Assembly: GCA_021775595.1 (NCBI GenBank)
Contig: JAJFHN010000098.1
Location: forward strand, 1-64,000
Source of the DNA: Hyphomicrobiales bacterium
Lineage (GTDB): Bacteria > Pseudomonadota > Alphaproteobacteria > Rhizobiales > Methyloligellaceae
Length of the DNA: 64,000 bases
Direction: 5' to 3'
Both the position numbers and the translations under genes were made by a program. The stretch's first letter is position 1, and each line of letters opens with the position of its first letter. Under the pieces are notes generated by a model. That model had not been told where the DNA came from. It searched no databases and was given only the letters and a program-made list of their open reading frames with translations. Of this stretch, positions 16,152-24,565 are shown one piece after another.

Positions 16152-17990
16152 ATGAAGCCCAAAGACGCCACCGCAGCGCGCCGCGGCGTGCCGCCAACCG
16201 ACATTTCCAATCCAAATTACTTCCACAAAATTGTCGACTGCCAATGGGCCTGTCCGACACACACACCCGTGCCCGAATACATCCGCTTGATAGCCCAGGC
16301 GCGTTACACCGACGCCTTCATGCTCAATTGGGAATCGAACGTCTTTCCGGGCATTCTGGGACGCACTTGCGACAGGCCGTGCGAACCCGCTTGCCGGCGC
16401 GGGCGCTTGGATGAAAAACCGGTGGCAATTTGCCGCCTGAAGCGCGTTGCCGCCGATTATAAAGGCGACATCGAGCACCGGCTGCCAAAGGTTCCCAAAC
16501 GCAAGAACGGCAAGCGGATTGCCTTGATCGGCGCCGGTCCTGCCTCGCTCACCGTGGCGCGCGATCTGATGCCACTCGGCTACCGCTGTGTGCTGATCGA
16601 AAAAGATCCCCAGGGCGGCGGCTTGATGCGCAGCAATATTCCGCGCTTCCGGTTGCCCGAGTCCGTGCTCGATGAGGAAGTCGACCGGATCGTCGATATG
16701 GGTTTGGAGACGCGCTACGGCCAGGAAGTCGCCAGCCTGAAATCTGTTTTGGATGAGGACTTCGACGCCGTATTTGTCGGCACCGGCGCGCCGCGCGGCA
16801 AAGATTTGCAGATCACGGGCCGCGAGGCCGGCGCCGCCAACATCCATATCGGCATCGATTGGCTCTCCTCGATCGCCTTTGGTCACGCCGACTCGATCGG
16901 CAAGCGGGTCGTCGTTATCGGCGGCGGCAACACGGCGATGGATTGTTGCCGCACGGCGCTGCGGGTGGGCGGCAAGGACGTGCGGGTGACCGTGCGCAGC
17001 CCGCGCAAGGACATGAAGGCCTCGGAATGGGAAATTGAGGACGCCGAAAAAGAAGGCGTGCCAATTTTCGACAATCATGCGCCGCAGGAATTCATCGTCG
17101 AAAACGGCAAATTAACCGGCGTGCGCTTTGCCAAAATGAAGGCCGAGTATGACGAGGCCGGCAAGCGCACCCTGGTGCCAACGGGCGAGGAAGTGGTGTT
17201 TGAGTGCGACGACGTTCTGATGGCGATCGGTCAGGACAACGCCCTGCCGTGGATTGAGCGCGACATCGGCATCAGTTTCAACGAATGGGACATGCCGGTT
17301 GTCGATGGCACGACGATGCAGTCGACCAGACCGAATGTGTTTTTCGGCGGTGACGCAGCCTGGGGCCCAGAGAACATCATTTGGGCCGTCGCTCACGGCC
17401 ATCAGGCGGCCATCTCGATCGATTTGTTCTGCAAGGGCCAGTCGCTGAGTAACCGTTTGGCGCCTGGCGCCAGCCTGGTCAGCCAGAAAATGGGAATTCA
17501 CGAGTGGTCCTACGACAATGATTTTTCCGGCGACCGGCGGGTGCCGGTGCCCCATGCCGACAATCAAAAGGCGCTCAAGGACCTCGATGTCGAAGTCGAA
17601 CTTGGCTATGACGACAGGCTGGCTTTTCAAGAAGCCGAGCGTTGCCTCAACTGCGACGTGCAGACGGTTTTCGAGCGCGATTTGTGCATCGAGTGCGACG
17701 CCTGCATGGACGTTTGTCCCGTCGACTGCATCAACTTCACGTTCAATGCGGATGAGGCGAATTTGCGCGAACGGCTGCGCGTGCCGGCGGCGAATGAAGA
17801 ACAGGACCTCTATGTTTCCGATGCGCTGAAGACGGGCCGCGTGATGGCCAAAGATGAAGATCTCTGCCTACACTGTGGACTGTGCGCCGAGAGGTGCCCG
17901 ACAGGCGCTTGGGATATGCAGAAATTCACCTATGTGGAGGCTCAGGCATCGCCCAGTTGCGCGGCCTACAGCACGTCTTATTTGCGATGA
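16152..17990 (+). CDS. korC: GltD-like iron-sulfur flavoprotein, KorC-type subunit of a 2-oxoacid oxidoreductase
   Basis: A 612-residue protein in three parts. The N-terminal GltD-like cluster domain has C30, C34, C73, C77 and C81 (CQWACP and CDRPCEPAC). The FAD/NAD(P)H module has GAGPASLTVARDL at about 126-138 and GGGNTAMDCCRTALR. The C-terminus holds two [4Fe-4S] ferredoxin motifs (CIECDACMDVCPVDC and CLHCGLCAERCPTGA). It would pass electrons between KorAB and NAD(P)(H). The size and gene order match KorC of the 2-oxoglutarate:NADP+ oxidoreductase described in Azoarcus evansii. GAGPAS instead of the usual GAGPAG is a mild variation. Its stop overlaps the korA start (ATGA), so the subunits are translationally coupled. 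Confidence 0.8.
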   Translation: MKPKDATAARRGVPPTDISNPNYFHKIVDCQWACPTHTPVPEYIRLIAQARYTDAFMLNWESNVFPGILGRTCDRPCEPACRRGRLDEKPVAICRLKRVAADYKGDIEHRLPKVPKRKNGKRIALIGAGPASLTVARDLMPLGYRCVLIEKDPQGGGLMRSNIPRFRLPESVLDEEVDRIVDMGLETRYGQEVASLKSVLDEDFDAVFVGTGAPRGKDLQITGREAGAANIHIGIDWLSSIAFGHADSIGKRVVVIGGGNTAMDCCRTALRVGGKDVRVTVRSPRKDMKASEWEIEDAEKEGVPIFDNHAPQEFIVENGKLTGVRFAKMKAEYDEAGKRTLVPTGEEVVFECDDVLMAIGQDNALPWIERDIGISFNEWDMPVVDGTTMQSTRPNVFFGGDAAWGPENIIWAVAHGHQAAISIDLFCKGQSLSNRLAPGASLVSQKMGIHEWSYDNDFSGDRRVPVPHADNQKALKDLDVEVELGYDDRLAFQEAERCLNCDVQTVFERDLCIECDACMDVCPVDCINFTFNADEANLRERLRVPAANEEQDLYVSDALKTGRVMAKDEDLCLHCGLCAERCPTGAWDMQKFTYVEAQASPSCAAYSTSYLR

Positions 17991-19819
17991 AACGTATCAA
18001 CGAATTCGTCATCAAGCTGGCCACGGTCAACGGATCGGGGTCCGCCAGCGCGAACACGCTGTTTGCTAAGGCCTTGTTCCGCTTGGGCCTGTATGTCAGC
18101 CCGAAGAATATCTTCCCGTCGAACATCCAGGGACTGCCGACTTGGTATGAAGTGCGGGTGAGCCAGGCTGGCCATATGGCGCGGCGCGAGGGCGTCGACA
18201 TCATGGTGGCGATGAACCCGCAGACCTATGCCGAGGACGCCACAGAGGTGTTGCCGGGCGGATATTTGATTTACGATTCGAGTTTGATCCGGTCTTTCGA
18301 GCGCGACGATATCGAGGTGCTGCCCATCCCGATCGCGCAGATGTGCGCTAAGGAATACAAGGATCTGCGCGAACGTCAGCTCTTTAAGAACATCGTTTAT
18401 GTCGGCGCGCTCACCGCGCTGCTCGATATGGACTATGACATCGTCACCCAGTTGGTCGAAGAGCGCTTCAAGCGCAAACCAAAACTGATCAAGCCCAACC
18501 TCAAAGCGCTTGAGATTGGACGAAAATACGTGCTGGAGACGTTCCAGTGTCCGTTGCCGGTCAAGGTACGCCCTTGCGAGGGTACGCACGGCAAGATCAT
18601 CATGACGGGAAACGAAGCGGCGGCGCTTGGCTGTGTGTGGGCCGGCGCCACGGTCGCATCCTGGTACCCGATCACGCCATCCACATCGCTGGCTGAGGCG
18701 TTTGAGAAATATTCCAGCAAGCTGCGGCTCGATGAAGAGGGCCGCAGACGCGTCGCCGTGGTCCAGGCGGAGGACGAGCTGGCGGCGATCGGGATAGCGA
18801 TTGGCGCGGGCTGGAACGGCGCGCGCGCCTTTACCGCCACATCGGGCCCGGGCGTCTCTTTGATGAGCGAATTTCTGGGACTTGCCTATTTCGCCGAGGT
18901 GCCTCTGGTGCTCTTTAACGTACAACGTGGCGGCCCCTCGACCGGCATGCCGACGCGCACGCAGCAATCGGATATCATTTGTTGCGCCTATGCCTCGCAC
19001 GGCGACACCCGGCAGGTGCTGCTGATACCTGGCGACCCGCATGAGTGCTTCGACTTCGCCGCCCAGGCCTTCGATCTGGCCGAACGGCTGCAAACGCCGA
19101 TCATCGTCATGAGCGATCTCGATCTTGGCATGAACGATTGGGTGATCGACCCCTTGATCTGGGACGACACACACAAGCACGACCGCGGCAAAGTATTGGA
19201 TGCGGAAGCGCTCGAAGAGATCGAGCAGTTCGGCCGCTATCTTGACGTCGATGGCGACGCCATTCCCTACCGCACGATTCCGGGCACCCATCCCACCAAG
19301 GGCGCCTATTTCTCGCGCGGCTCATCGCATGACGCCTATGCGCGATACACCGAAAACGGTGAGTTGAACGCCGCCAATCTCGATCGCTTGGCGCGCAAGT
19401 TCGAGACGGCGGCCAAAATGATGCCGCGCCCGGTGATCAAGCGGGCCAGCAAAGCCTCCAAGCTCGGCCTGATCAATTTCGGATCGACCGAGCCCGCCGT
19501 CCGCGAAGCAGTGGGATTGCTCAAACGCGATGGCTACAAGCTCAACACCATGCGCCTGCGCGCCTTTCCATTTGGCAAGGACATCGCGGCGTTTGCGGCT
19601 GAACACGAACGCATTTTCGTCGTGGAGATGAACCGGGATGCGCAGATGCGCACGCTGCTCATCGCCGAGGCCGGTATCCCGGCTGAAAAACTAATCCCGG
19701 TGCTGAGCTATGACGGCATGCCGATGACGGCGCGCCAAATCGCGGCGAAAGTACAGGGCACGATCGAAAGCGACAAAAGCGTCGCTCAGGCGCTGCGGCT
19801 GTCGGCGGCAGCGATGTGA
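17987..19819 (+). CDS. korA: 2-oxoacid:acceptor oxidoreductase, fused gamma-alpha subunit (KorA)
   Basis: A 610-residue protein in which the gamma domain (about 1-190; VNGSGSASANTLFAKALFRLG, then SNIQGLPTWYEVRVS) precedes the pyrimidine-binding alpha domain (GNEAAALGCVWAGATVASWYPITPSTSLAE, EDELAAIGIAIGAGWNGARAFTATSGPGVSLM, NVQRGGPSTGMPTRTQQSD). These are hallmarks of 2-oxoglutarate/2-oxoacid:ferredoxin oxidoreductase alpha subunits. With KorB it decarboxylates a 2-oxoacid to its acyl-CoA using thiamine diphosphate. The ATG at 17987 overlaps the korC stop. The precise 2-oxoacid is not certain; 2-oxoglutarate is favoured because the three-gene set matches the Azoarcus enzyme. Confidence 0.85.
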   Translation: MKRINEFVIKLATVNGSGSASANTLFAKALFRLGLYVSPKNIFPSNIQGLPTWYEVRVSQAGHMARREGVDIMVAMNPQTYAEDATEVLPGGYLIYDSSLIRSFERDDIEVLPIPIAQMCAKEYKDLRERQLFKNIVYVGALTALLDMDYDIVTQLVEERFKRKPKLIKPNLKALEIGRKYVLETFQCPLPVKVRPCEGTHGKIIMTGNEAAALGCVWAGATVASWYPITPSTSLAEAFEKYSSKLRLDEEGRRRVAVVQAEDELAAIGIAIGAGWNGARAFTATSGPGVSLMSEFLGLAYFAEVPLVLFNVQRGGPSTGMPTRTQQSDIICCAYASHGDTRQVLLIPGDPHECFDFAAQAFDLAERLQTPIIVMSDLDLGMNDWVIDPLIWDDTHKHDRGKVLDAEALEEIEQFGRYLDVDGDAIPYRTIPGTHPTKGAYFSRGSSHDAYARYTENGELNAANLDRLARKFETAAKMMPRPVIKRASKASKLGLINFGSTEPAVREAVGLLKRDGYKLNTMRLRAFPFGKDIAAFAAEHERIFVVEMNRDAQMRTLLIAEAGIPAEKLIPVLSYDGMPMTARQIAAKVQGTIESDKSVAQALRLSAAAM

Positions 19820-19841
19820 AGCGAGTGAGGAACAAGGCGAG

Positions 19842-20897
19842 ATGACCTACATCAAGAAGCCGGCGATCCGCCATCCGGGATTGCGGCAAAACAATCTGGG
19901 ACTGACGCGGCGCGATTATGAGGGCGTGCTTTCGACGCTGTGCGCTGGCTGCGGACACGACTCGATTTCTGCCGCCATCATCGAGACCTGCTTCGAGCTC
20001 GATTTGCCGGCCAACCGCATCGCCAAGCTCTCGGGCATCGGCTGCTCGTCTAAGACGCCGAACTATTTTCTCGATCGCGCACACGGTTTCAATGGCGTGC
20101 ACGGGCGCATGCCCTCGGTGGCGACCGGCGCCAACATTGCCAATCGCGACCTGATTTATCTCGGCATCTCCGGCGACGGAGACACGGCCTCGATTGGGCT
20201 CGGCCAGTTCAGCCACGCCATAAGGCGGCGGGTCAACATGATCTATATCGTTGAGAACAACGGCACCTATGGCCTCACCAAGGGCCAGTTCTCGGCGACC
20301 AACGACCGGGATTCCAAGAGCAAGAAGGGCGAGGACAATCTGTTTGATTCCATCGACCTGGCGATGTTGGGGATCCAGCTCGGCGCGGGCTTCGTGGGGC
20401 GCTCGTTTTCAGGCGATAAAGATCAGCTCGTGCCGCTGATGAAAGCGGCGATGCGCTATAACGGCTTCGCGCTGCTCGACATCATTTCGCCGTGCGTGAC
20501 GTTCAACAATCACGCCGCCTCGACCAAGAGCTACGACTATATCCGCGATCATTCCGAGGCGGTCGATAAGCTCGATTTCGTGCCCGAGCGCGAAGAGATC
20601 ACGGCCGACTATGAAGAAGGTCAGACGATCTACGTGAAAATGCACGACGGCTCGATGATGCAGCTCCATAAGCTGTCGCAGGATTACGATCCGCGCGATG
20701 CGGATGCGGCCCTTGCCACATTGCGCAAGCGTTTTACCTCGGGGCAGGTCGTAACAGGGCTGCTCTATATCGACGACCGCAAGCAGGATTTACACGAGCT
20801 GATGAAAACCACGAAGACGCCATTGAACGCGCTCCATATGGATGAGCTCTGTCCCGGCAGAGCCAAGCTCGATGAGATCAACAAGGAATTTGCCTGA
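19842..20897 (+). CDS. korB: 2-oxoacid:acceptor oxidoreductase beta subunit (KorB)
   Basis: A 351-residue thiamine diphosphate-binding subunit. Cluster-ligand cysteines are seen at C34 and C37 (LCAGCGH), C68 (GIGCSS) and in SPCVTF. The thiamine-Mg site reads GDGD (111-114) followed by ENN (138-140) in IYIVENNGTYGLTKGQ. The residues after SPCVTFNN match KorB and not pyruvate-specific subunits. It follows korA by 22 bp with AGGAACAAGGCGAG before its ATG, and converges with an aminotransferase gene 11 bp beyond its stop. The enzyme is cytoplasmic and oxygen sensitivity would be expected for this family. Confidence 0.87.
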   Translation: MTYIKKPAIRHPGLRQNNLGLTRRDYEGVLSTLCAGCGHDSISAAIIETCFELDLPANRIAKLSGIGCSSKTPNYFLDRAHGFNGVHGRMPSVATGANIANRDLIYLGISGDGDTASIGLGQFSHAIRRRVNMIYIVENNGTYGLTKGQFSATNDRDSKSKKGEDNLFDSIDLAMLGIQLGAGFVGRSFSGDKDQLVPLMKAAMRYNGFALLDIISPCVTFNNHAASTKSYDYIRDHSEAVDKLDFVPEREEITADYEEGQTIYVKMHDGSMMQLHKLSQDYDPRDADAALATLRKRFTSGQVVTGLLYIDDRKQDLHELMKTTKTPLNALHMDELCPGRAKLDEINKEFA

Positions 20898-20908
20898 GAT
20901 CGGGCGAT

Positions 20909-22225
20909 CTATTGCGGCATGTCTTCGATCGTCGCGCGCAGAATGGCGGCAATCTGATCGAAGTGCGTCTCATCGCTCACCAAGGGTGGGGCGACAACGG
21001 CGGTGTCGCCGGTGAATTTGATGTGCAGGCCATTGGCGAACAGGCGCTTCTGAAGCTCGGCACCGCGTGCACCTGGACGCTCACCCGGTGTGATGTCGAT
21101 GCCGGCAATCAGGCCGATGCCTCTGATATCGCTGATCAGTTCGATATCGCGCAAACCAAACACGCTATCGAGAAACGCGCCCGAAAGCTGGCCGGCGCGC
21201 TCGAACAGCTTCTCTTTTTCGTAAATCTGCAATGCCGCTAAAGCAGCGGCGCAGGCGGCCGGGTGGGCTGAAAATGTGTAGCCGTGAAACAGCTCGATTG
21301 CGCCCTCGGGCGCGGCATCGACGACGGTTTCATATATGTCATCGCGCACGGCCACCGCGCCCATCGGGATCGCGCCATTGGTGATCGCCTTGGCCATGGT
21401 GACCATGTCGGGTTCGACGCCGAACGCTTCCATGGAAAACGGCGTGCCCAAGCGGCCAAAGCCGCAGATGACTTCGTCGAAGATCAGCAAAATGCCGGCG
21501 TCGTCGCAGATTTCGCGGATGCGCTCAAGATACCCTTTTGGTGGGACGAGGCAGCCGGTGGAGCCGGCGACAGGTTCAATAAAGCAAGCGGCGATGGCAT
21601 CAGCGCCGTGGTCGTCGACAAAGCGCGCCAAGTCTTCCGCAAGGTCGGCGCCCGCACCGGGTTGGCCGCGGGAGAAGCTGTTTTCTTCGAGCCAAGTGTG
21701 GCGCAGGAACAGAACGCCCGGGATCACACCGCCAAAGGCTTTCCGGTTGTTGGGCAGGCCGCTCAAGGAGAGCCCACCAATATTGACGCCGTGATAGCCC
21801 CGCTCGCGCGAGACGAAGTGGGTGCGCGCGGTCTCACCCTTGGCGTCCCAATAAGCCATGGCGATCTTCATCGCCGTATCGACCGCCTCAGATCCCGAAT
21901 TGGCAAAGAACACGTGGTTCATGGCCTTCGGCATCAGGGCGGAAATTGCGCGCGCGAGCTCGAAGGCGGCGGGGTGACCCAGCTGGAATGATGTCGTGTA
22001 ATCAAGCTTCAGCAGCTGATCGCGTACGGCTTCGGCGATTTCGCTGCGGCCGTGACCGGCGGCCGAACAGAACAGGGCCGATGAGCCGTCGAGTATTTTT
22101 TGGCCGCGGTTGTCGGTGAACCAAACCCCGTCTCCTTCGACCAAAATGCGGGGTTCGGCCTTGAAGTCGCGATTGGCCGTAAACGGCATCCAATGATGTT
22201 CGAGGGTATTGGCGGCAGTCGGCAT
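20909..22225 (-). CDS. Class III aminotransferase, omega-amino acid:pyruvate type
   Basis: A 438-residue PLP-dependent transaminase. Family motifs are MNHVFFANSGSEAVDTAMKIA, the acidic LLIFDEVICGFGRLG with the PLP-contacting Asp, and MAKAITNGAIPMGAV carrying the Schiff-base Lys. The start EHHWMPFTANRDFKAEPRI is characteristic of beta-alanine/omega-amino acid:pyruvate transaminases. It would convert beta-alanine or related omega-amino acids (or amines such as putrescine) to semialdehydes, making alanine. It is transcribed alone, and neighbours give no clear pathway. The substrate within the family is uncertain. Confidence 0.87.
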   Translation of the reverse strand: MPTAANTLEHHWMPFTANRDFKAEPRILVEGDGVWFTDNRGQKILDGSSALFCSAAGHGRSEIAEAVRDQLLKLDYTTSFQLGHPAAFELARAISALMPKAMNHVFFANSGSEAVDTAMKIAMAYWDAKGETARTHFVSRERGYHGVNIGGLSLSGLPNNRKAFGGVIPGVLFLRHTWLEENSFSRGQPGAGADLAEDLARFVDDHGADAIAACFIEPVAGSTGCLVPPKGYLERIREICDDAGILLIFDEVICGFGRLGTPFSMEAFGVEPDMVTMAKAITNGAIPMGAVAVRDDIYETVVDAAPEGAIELFHGYTFSAHPAACAAALAALQIYEKEKLFERAGQLSGAFLDSVFGLRDIELISDIRGIGLIAGIDITPGERPGARGAELQKRLFANGLHIKFTGDTAVVAPPLVSDETHFDQIAAILRATIEDMPQ

Positions 22226-22358
22226 GACCTGTCATCCCTGCTGGGCGAGTTTGGGGCGCGATTGGCCCAGCAGCATATCGGAAGAAAACGCGGTGAGCGC
22301 AAGGGCGGAGACGAGGCGGCATCGCGGTGCGCGCTACCGCCTCGAGATAATTCGCGCT

Positions 22359-22850
22359 CTACCAGCGGCGGAAAGAACTCGTGGGCTGCGCCTCGTCGCC
22401 ATCTTCAGCCTCTTCGTCGCCGCTCTCGTCTTCTTCCCCGTCCGTTTCGGCTTCGGCCTCGGTATCATCGGTCATATGCGCCGTCGATTCCTTGATGATA
22501 TCGGTGGTCAAATCGCGAATCTCCTCGAGCTGTTTTGAGAAGGTCTCCATCTGTTTGCGGGCGTGGTTGTTCTGCAGCTCCAGCGCCTTGGGCATGTCCT
22601 TTGCTTCGGCCAGCTTCAGCGCCAGATTAAAGTTGGCGTCCGCGTTCTCGCGCGTGATCTCGGCGATCTTGTCATTGAGTGATTTCATGCTGCCGGACGC
22701 GGCCTGTGATGACGATTCGACGCTCTCCCATGCTTTTTCGCTGGAGGTGACAAATGTATCGAAGGCTTGTTTGGCCTGTTCGATGCTGGATTTCATGAGG
22801 TCGCGAATGGATTCGGGGATTTCGGATTTACTTGATGGATCCGATGCCAT
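22359..22850 (-). CDS. Phasin-family protein with acidic C-terminus
   Basis: A 163-residue protein: an amphipathic helical core (ESIRDLMKSSIEQAKQAFDTFVTSSEKAWESVES through LELQNNHARKQMETFSKQLEEIRDLTTDI) typical of phasin_2 proteins that coat polyhydroxyalkanoate granules, then an acidic tail rich in Glu and Asp. The start at 22850 is set by AAAGGAGAG just upstream. An upstream in-frame start would add 45 residues without phasin character. It lacks the PhaR-like upstream box found before the other phasin in this window, so the two may be regulated differently. Confidence 0.82.
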   Translation of the reverse strand: MASDPSSKSEIPESIRDLMKSSIEQAKQAFDTFVTSSEKAWESVESSSQAASGSMKSLNDKIAEITRENADANFNLALKLAEAKDMPKALELQNNHARKQMETFSKQLEEIRDLTTDIIKESTAHMTDDTEAEAETDGEEDESGDEEAEDGDEAQPTSSFRRW

Positions 22851-23097
22851 GGAACTCTCCTTTTTACTGACTGATACTTTGCAACCAACGCGTCGCGCTG
22901 CGCTTGCTGGACGGCTCCCTAAGCCAGATCCAGTTGATGAGCGTGACAGGCAACTCTGACATCTCAGTGACCGGCCGAAAACCAATCAGCGGAACGGCAA
23001 ATGCCGAGCGCGCGCCTTATCCACAGATCATTCATGGAATGCGGTGCAGGGATCTGGGACTTGGGTGAAATAGGAGGGCGGTTGGCTCGCGAGTAGC

Positions 23098-23532
23098 TCA
23101 GGATCCGTTCAGCCAGTAATCGGCGACTATGTTTGCAACCTCTCCGACTTCCTTATCAAACTGATCGCGGCGGATGGCGTAGCTGGCGCCGGCGTTTAGA
23201 TACGTGTCGATGGCGCAGATCTCTTCCACTCCGGTCAGCACGATGATCGGCATGTTCTGCAGCACCGTTTGATTGCGGATGCGGCGCATTGCTTTGCAAC
23301 GAATGGCGCAGGGCTCGTCCGTACCAAGGATGATGCAATCGGGCTTCCAAGCGGGAGGGCGTTGGTCGCTCCGGCCATAGGCCTCGATCGTGCGGCCCAC
23401 GGTTTGATGAACTTCGAATTCCAGCGAGCACCACAACGCGGAAATGGGGCCCCTGAGCCGATCGAGATCGGCTTTGTCGCCAATCAGCAGAAACTTGATC
23501 TGCGAGATTTCGGTGGCGGTGCTGGCGTGCAT
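23098..23532 (-). CDS. Degenerate response-regulator receiver-like protein
   Basis: About 144 residues from ATG 23532 (a GTG at 23604 would add 24). The pattern is a single receiver domain: IKFLLIGDKADLDRL, then PDCIILGTDEP where DLxLPD is normal, PIIVLTGVEE, and LNAGASYAIRRDQFDKEV. The expected phosphoacceptor Asp is Gly (ILGTDEP aligned with LLDLNLP), and the conserved Lys of the KP loop is Arg. The protein is therefore probably not phosphorylated in the usual way and may act as a constitutive partner. There is no output domain. The family assignment rests on pattern only. Neither candidate start has a strong ribosome site. Confidence 0.55.
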   Translation of the reverse strand: MHASTATEISQIKFLLIGDKADLDRLRGPISALWCSLEFEVHQTVGRTIEAYGRSDQRPPAWKPDCIILGTDEPCAIRCKAMRRIRNQTVLQNMPIIVLTGVEEICAIDTYLNAGASYAIRRDQFDKEVGEVANIVADYWLNGS

Positions 23533-23641
23533 TGGCAGGCTCGTATTGCTGGCAGCAGTCGCTGAAGCGGGAGAACTCAGTCTCGCTGGTTGCTGTGGGC
23601 ACAATTACTAACGGGCAATCGGTTTAAAATACAATTAAAGC

Positions 23642-23791
23642 GTGAGCGGAAATGCCTATCTGCACGCGTCGCGCGTATCGCATCGCGCCCTGCCAAGATG
23701 CGATATTGACGAAGATGAATTCGGCGTGCCCGATGGTGGCGGTATCAAGCCTAATGGGGGCGATGGACGATCGAAATGGACGGCACATTAA
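23642..23791 (+). CDS. Possible small acidic protein (49 residues)
   Basis: A GTG-initiated frame encoding 49 residues, with an acidic centre (DIDEDEFGVPDGGG). Codon use looks coding-like, but the ribosome site is weak and there is no recognisable family. It overlaps the start of the next small frame by 16 bases, which would fit translational coupling. It could also be chance. Confidence 0.25.
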   Translation: MSGNAYLHASRVSHRALPRCDIDEDEFGVPDGGGIKPNGGDGRSKWTAH

Positions 23792-23952
23792 GCGAATGGG
23801 CAGCGGTCGGACTGGCGGCCGTCTTTGCGATCTATTGCTTCAGCTACCGTGACGCGTTGGGCCAACACCCATGGTTGCACCTGCTGCTTGGCGCAATCGT
23901 TGCGCTGTCGGGCTTGCGCCGATTTCTGGACGATATCCTCAATGTTTGGTGA
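23776..23952 (+). CDS. Small membrane protein (58 residues)
   Basis: ATG 23776 opens a 58-residue frame, MDGTLSEWAAVGLAAVFAIYC at the start, followed by a polar turn (SYRDALGQHPW) and a second hydrophobic stretch (LHLLLGAIVALSGLRRFL). Two short transmembrane helices are plausible. Third-position GC bias agrees with neighbouring genes. It converges with the TPR gene 3 bp beyond its stop. The ribosome site is poor, which lowers confidence. No function can be proposed. Confidence 0.45.
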   Translation: MDGTLSEWAAVGLAAVFAIYCFSYRDALGQHPWLHLLLGAIVALSGLRRFLDDILNVW

Positions 23953-23955
23953 GTT

Positions 23956-24543
23956 CTAGCGCGCGTAGGGCCGTTGCTTGGCGTCGATTTCGGGGCGGCG
24001 CAAAACGCGTTCACTTTCGGGCAAAGCCAACTGAGATTTCAAATAGACCAAGCGGTCAGCCACGGTCGGCGGCGGTTGCTGAACGTTGTAGAGCAGGCGG
24101 TCGAGCCAACCCATGCCCTGAGCGACGCTGGGATCGAGGGCAAGCGCCTTCTCGTAATCGGCGACGGCGCCGGTATGGGCGCCCATATGGTCGAGGACGA
24201 TGCCGCGGATCGCATAGTTGCCGCCAAAGTCGGGCTCGAGCGCGATGGCGCGATTGATCGCCGCGAGGGCGTCGTCCAGCCGGCGCGACTGAAGATGGGC
24301 ATTGGCCAAGCCCCGTAGCGCGGGACTGTGATTTGCATTTTCGGCAAGCGCCTCGCTGTAAAGCGCGATGGCCCGATCGTATTGAGCATCTTCGAATGAG
24401 TTGTTGGCGGCGAGATAGGCGCCGTCGCCGGGAGCAGATGTGCTGGGCTCGCCGGTGCCGGGGGCGAATTGGAGGCTAAGCCAGAGGAGGCCGAGGCCCG
24501 CGGCGAGCACGAAAGCCGCCCAGCGCAAGCGGTCGCCCGTCAT
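23956..24543 (-). CDS. Membrane-anchored TPR-repeat protein
   Basis: About 195 residues: an N-terminal transmembrane anchor (RLRWAAFVLAAGLGLLWLSLQF), then at least three tetratricopeptide repeats (YDRAIALYSEALAENANHSPAL, RLDDALAAINRAIALEPDF, HTGAVADYEKALALDPSV), and a charged C-terminus. TPR domains mediate protein contacts, and this one would face the periplasm. I chose ATG 24543 because the hydrophobic anchor begins right after it. It starts 22 bp after the symporter stop and is probably in the same transcript. The partner is unknown. Confidence 0.7.
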   Translation of the reverse strand: MTGDRLRWAAFVLAAGLGLLWLSLQFAPGTGEPSTSAPGDGAYLAANNSFEDAQYDRAIALYSEALAENANHSPALRGLANAHLQSRRLDDALAAINRAIALEPDFGGNYAIRGIVLDHMGAHTGAVADYEKALALDPSVAQGMGWLDRLLYNVQQPPPTVADRLVYLKSQLALPESERVLRRPEIDAKQRPYAR

Positions 24544-24565
24544 GACGGCACGCGATCGGCCGGTT

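Noticed and set aside
22851-22985. PhaR-like site upstream of the first phasin
   Set aside because: Only TGC/GCA-poor sequence is present; no TGC-N3-GCA element was found.
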